Source: Thermococcus sp. (GTDB lineage Archaea; Methanobacteriota_B; Thermococci; Thermococcales; Thermococcaceae). Taken from it: DNA of 7,607 bases. Below, one piece after another: positions 6,199-7,607 of this stretch. The stretch lies in contig JAMONK010000095.1 in NCBI GenBank assembly GCA_027065835.1, positions 1 to 7,607 of the forward strand, given 5' to 3'. Numbering within the stretch: position 1 is the stretch's first letter; every line of letters starts with the position of its first letter. A program made the position numbers and the translations under genes. The notes beneath the pieces were generated by a model that was not told the DNA's origin, did not search any database, and saw only the letters and a list, made by a program, of their open reading frames with translations.

Positions 6199-7041
6199 AT
6201 GTCCACCAAGGTAAAAAGTCTATCCCTCGCTGGACTTACAATGTTCCTGATGGCAATGTTAATGCATCCGGTTATTAGAATAGACTCCGGAACCGGGAAA
6301 CATTCCATGGAGTACTTCGGCTTCATAATGATGGCCCTCGCCGGGATCGGGGTCCTGTTCTTAGTCCTCCTCTTTTTAAGCTGGCGTGATATACCGCTGA
6401 AGGGAAGAGAAACCTACGCCGTTACCCCCCTTCAATTCGTCCTGTACCTCGTCTCGGCGGTGATCGTTGCGTTCTTCTTCCTCATGGGGCCCTACTCCAG
6501 GATCAATCTCGGGGTCAAGGCGGCTAACTCGTCTGGGATCTTTTTGAACCGTTCTTTGGGGCAGAACGTTCAGACCTACGGCAAGGAGAGCGCAGGTGGG
6601 CACTCCATTCCCTACTTTGGGTACCTCCCGTACTTTATAAGCCTCGTCGTGCTGGCCGTACTCGCCTATTTCCTCTGGCTTTATTATAAGGAGGCTCTCC
6701 GGAAACGTGAGAGGAAGGAAATGCGCCGCCGGGCGGAGCTCTTTGATAAAAGGCTCGGTGAGGTGGGATTGGGTATGTTTAAAAACCCCCGTGATGCCGT
6801 GGTTGGGATATACAAAAACGCCGTCCTCTGGCTTGAGGCCCTCAATCTACCCTACAAGGAGAGCTGGACCCATTGGGAGCACGCCGGTCACGTCAGGTAC
6901 ATGCATGAGACGTTTGCCAGGTTGACCGCGCTCTTTGAGAAGGCGAAATACGCGCCCGAGAAGGTCACCTGGGACGACGCCGCGAGGGCCCTTGAGGCGT
7001 ACAGAAGAATGAGGGAGGGTCTGCATGAGGGGGAGGTTTGA
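6199..7041 (+). CDS. Four-helix membrane protein with C-terminal DUF4129 domain
   Basis: Membrane partner of a MoxR-type module. I place the start at ATG 6199 (280 residues) because the TATA at 6163-6170 predicts a transcript start near 6190-6195, implying a nearly leaderless message; in-frame ATGs at 6178 and 6190 remain possible. Hydrophobic segments lie at about 8-25, 39-62, 78-97 and 142-163. Basic residues at K4/K6, R63-R70 and 164-178 put the N-terminus, the middle loop and the C-terminus inside. The second outer loop (98-141) has two sequons (N110-S-S, N117-R-S). The C-terminal part (about 196-272) matches DUF4129: NPRDAVVGIYKNAVLWLEAL, then LTALFEKAKYAPEKVTWDDA (242-261), then a helix. 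DUF4129 proteins are commonly encoded beside MoxR, DUF58 and transglutaminase genes, and moxR follows two genes on. It overlaps the next gene by 17 nt. An internal duplication is described separately. Biochemical function is unknown. Confidence 0.85.
   Translation: MSTKVKSLSLAGLTMFLMAMLMHPVIRIDSGTGKHSMEYFGFIMMALAGIGVLFLVLLFLSWRDIPLKGRETYAVTPLQFVLYLVSAVIVAFFFLMGPYSRINLGVKAANSSGIFLNRSLGQNVQTYGKESAGGHSIPYFGYLPYFISLVVLAVLAYFLWLYYKEALRKRERKEMRRRAELFDKRLGEVGLGMFKNPRDAVVGIYKNAVLWLEALNLPYKESWTHWEHAGHVRYMHETFARLTALFEKAKYAPEKVTWDDAARALEAYRRMREGLHEGEV
6295..6630 (+). repeat. Internal duplication of an outer-face GxHSxxYFG motif in the DUF4129 protein
   Basis: GKHSMEYFGF (residues 33-42, DNA 6295-6324) and GGHSIPYFGY (residues 133-142, DNA 6595-6624) share G, H, S, Y, F and G at the same positions, plus M/I and F/Y substitutions. 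Their spacing is exactly 100 codons. Each copy sits at the outer end of an outer loop, immediately before a membrane helix (helix 2 and helix 4), so the protein looks like two helix-loop-motif-helix units. Residue identity outside the motif is low. Confidence 0.6.
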
Positions 7042-7510
7042 GGTTCTCCTCGTCGTATCGTTCATACTGATCGCGATCCTTTCGGGCTCATACGCCGTTA
7101 GATGGTTTTCGGTTGTTGCCCTGGGGGCGGTACTTGCCCTGTTCCTTTTTTCCGGGGGTAACCTCCCGGTTCTCTACCGTGGACTGCTGGCAAGGGAGAA
7201 ACCGGAACGCAGCCAGAAACTGCTTTCTGATTTTGAGAGGACGGTACGGCTCGTTCAAAAGGCGAAGGGCGGCAGGACTGCAAGAAAACTTGTGGCCGAC
7301 AGGATAGCGGAGATGTACGCAATGGCCTCTGACGATTATAACCAGACCTTCCGGAGGATTCAGTCCGAGCCCAACCGAGCGATTCGGGTGCTCTATGGGG
7401 AGGGTGACTTTTTGGATAACCTGGAGAAATCACTTGAGATTGTGGAGGGTGATATAGATGAAAGCGGAGGAAGTAGGTCTCAAGGGGAAGGAAGTTCTGA
7501 ACGAAGTTAA
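7025..7510 (+). CDS. Two-helix membrane protein of the MoxR operon, function unknown
   Basis: A 161-residue protein I cannot assign to a named family. It has two hydrophobic segments (about 6-25 and 28-44) separated by R26, then a cytoplasmic, highly charged helical region (about 50-143). The tail (145-161) is Ser/Gly/Glu-rich. The start ATG 7025 lies inside the end of the DUF4129 gene (17-nt overlap), with GGGAGGG at 7013-7019 and a 5-nt spacer, so translational coupling is likely. Its last 53 nt overlap the start of moxR in another frame, which explains the odd tail. Position between a DUF4129 protein and MoxR suggests a third membrane component or adaptor of the same complex; this is inference from context. 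The minus strand also has an open frame here, but it lacks a ribosome binding site and runs against the operon. Confidence 0.85.
   Translation: MRGRFEVLLVVSFILIAILSGSYAVRWFSVVALGAVLALFLFSGGNLPVLYRGLLAREKPERSQKLLSDFERTVRLVQKAKGGRTARKLVADRIAEMYAMASDDYNQTFRRIQSEPNRAIRVLYGEGDFLDNLEKSLEIVEGDIDESGGSRSQGEGSSERS
7445..7453 (+). promoter_or_regulatory. Strong ribosome binding site of moxR, inside the preceding gene
   Basis: GAGGGTGAT ends 4 nt before ATG 7458 and is one of the best matches to the archaeal 16S 3' end in the window. It lies within the coding region of the two-helix membrane protein and fixes the moxR start despite the 53-nt overlap. Confidence 0.75.
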
Positions 7511-7607
7511 AAAGGCGATAGTTGGAAAGGATCAGGTTCTGAAGCTCGTGCTGACGACGATACTGGCGGATGGACACGTGCTCATAGAGGACCTTCCGGG
7601 GTTGGCC
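7458..7607 (+). CDS. MoxR-type AAA+ ATPase, N-terminal 50 residues (3' end outside window)
   Basis: The frame runs to the window edge. The 50 visible residues begin MKAEEVGLKGKEVLNEVKKA and continue with IVGKDQVLKLVLTTILADGH (21-40) and VLIEDLPGLA (41-50). This is the MoxR N-terminal pattern: a helix ending in IVG-[QK]-x-x-V, then a helix, then GH-V-L-[IL]-E-D-x-P-G-L-[AG], after which Walker A would come just past the edge. Position 24 is K where Q is most common in MoxR (IVGQ). MoxR proteins are AAA+ ATPases thought to act as chaperones or activators of partner proteins, often with DUF58 (vWA-like) partners. The upstream DUF4129 and two-helix membrane proteins are plausible membrane-bound partners. 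The ATG is chosen for the strong ribosome binding site and because no later start precedes the conserved region. Walker A, Walker B and sensor residues cannot be checked here. Confidence 0.88.
   Translation, partial: MKAEEVGLKGKEVLNEVKKAIVGKDQVLKLVLTTILADGHVLIEDLPGLA

Noticed and set aside
1..7607. Search for tRNA, rRNA, CRISPR arrays, insertion sequences and attachment sites
   Set aside because: I saw no regularly spaced repeats, transposase-like protein, terminal inverted repeats or tRNA-like cloverleaf; almost all of the window is protein coding.

Overview
The window reads as a piece of a Thermococcus-like (Thermococcales, Euryarchaeota) chromosome. Supporting signs are purine-rich GGTGA(T) ribosome binding sites 4-6 nt before starts, archaeal BRE/TATA boxes with very short predicted leaders, a SlyD-like archaeal FKBP closely resembling what I remember of Thermococcus FKBP18, Lys/Glu-rich proteins and very tight gene packing. 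No database was consulted, so genus level is inference.

Layout. (1) Positions 2-4719, + strand: the 3' part of an operon encoding an archaeal type IV pilus-like assembly or secretion machine. It holds the C-terminal part of a sequon-rich surface protein, a VirB11/GspE/PilB-type ATPase with a long repeat-bearing N-terminal tail, and two paralogous TadC/PilC-like membrane platform proteins. No pilin and no prepilin peptidase lies inside the window; they may be upstream. (2) 4720-5199, - strand: FKBP-type prolyl isomerase, whose stop codon abuts the pilus operon's last stop. (3) 5343-5636, + strand: a 97-residue protein I do not recognise. (4) 5638-6132, - strand: a protein with a biotinyl/lipoyl-like barrel (probably DUF2118), convergent with the previous gene and separated by 1 bp. 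(5) 6199-7607, + strand: start of a MoxR-type operon, with a four-helix membrane protein ending in a DUF4129 domain, a two-helix membrane protein, and the first 50 residues of a MoxR AAA+ ATPase cut by the window edge.

How the genes work together. In block 1 the ATPase would power conformational change in the TadC platform(s) at the membrane, extruding pilin-like subunits or displaying a surface glycoprotein; the first gene is a candidate substrate or tip component. Block 5 is the front of a MoxR/DUF4129 module, generally taken to be an AAA+ chaperone acting with membrane-anchored partners; DUF58 and transglutaminase genes often follow but would lie beyond the window.

The least expected structures are a six-copy short motif (roughly S-x-L-[DE]-[DE]-I-L) in the disordered tail of the pilus ATPase, an internal duplication in the DUF4129 protein (two G-x-H-S-x-x-Y-F-G motifs exactly 300 bp apart, each entering a membrane helix from the outside), and a 53-nt overlap in which the start of moxR is also read as the Ser/Gly-rich tail of the preceding protein.
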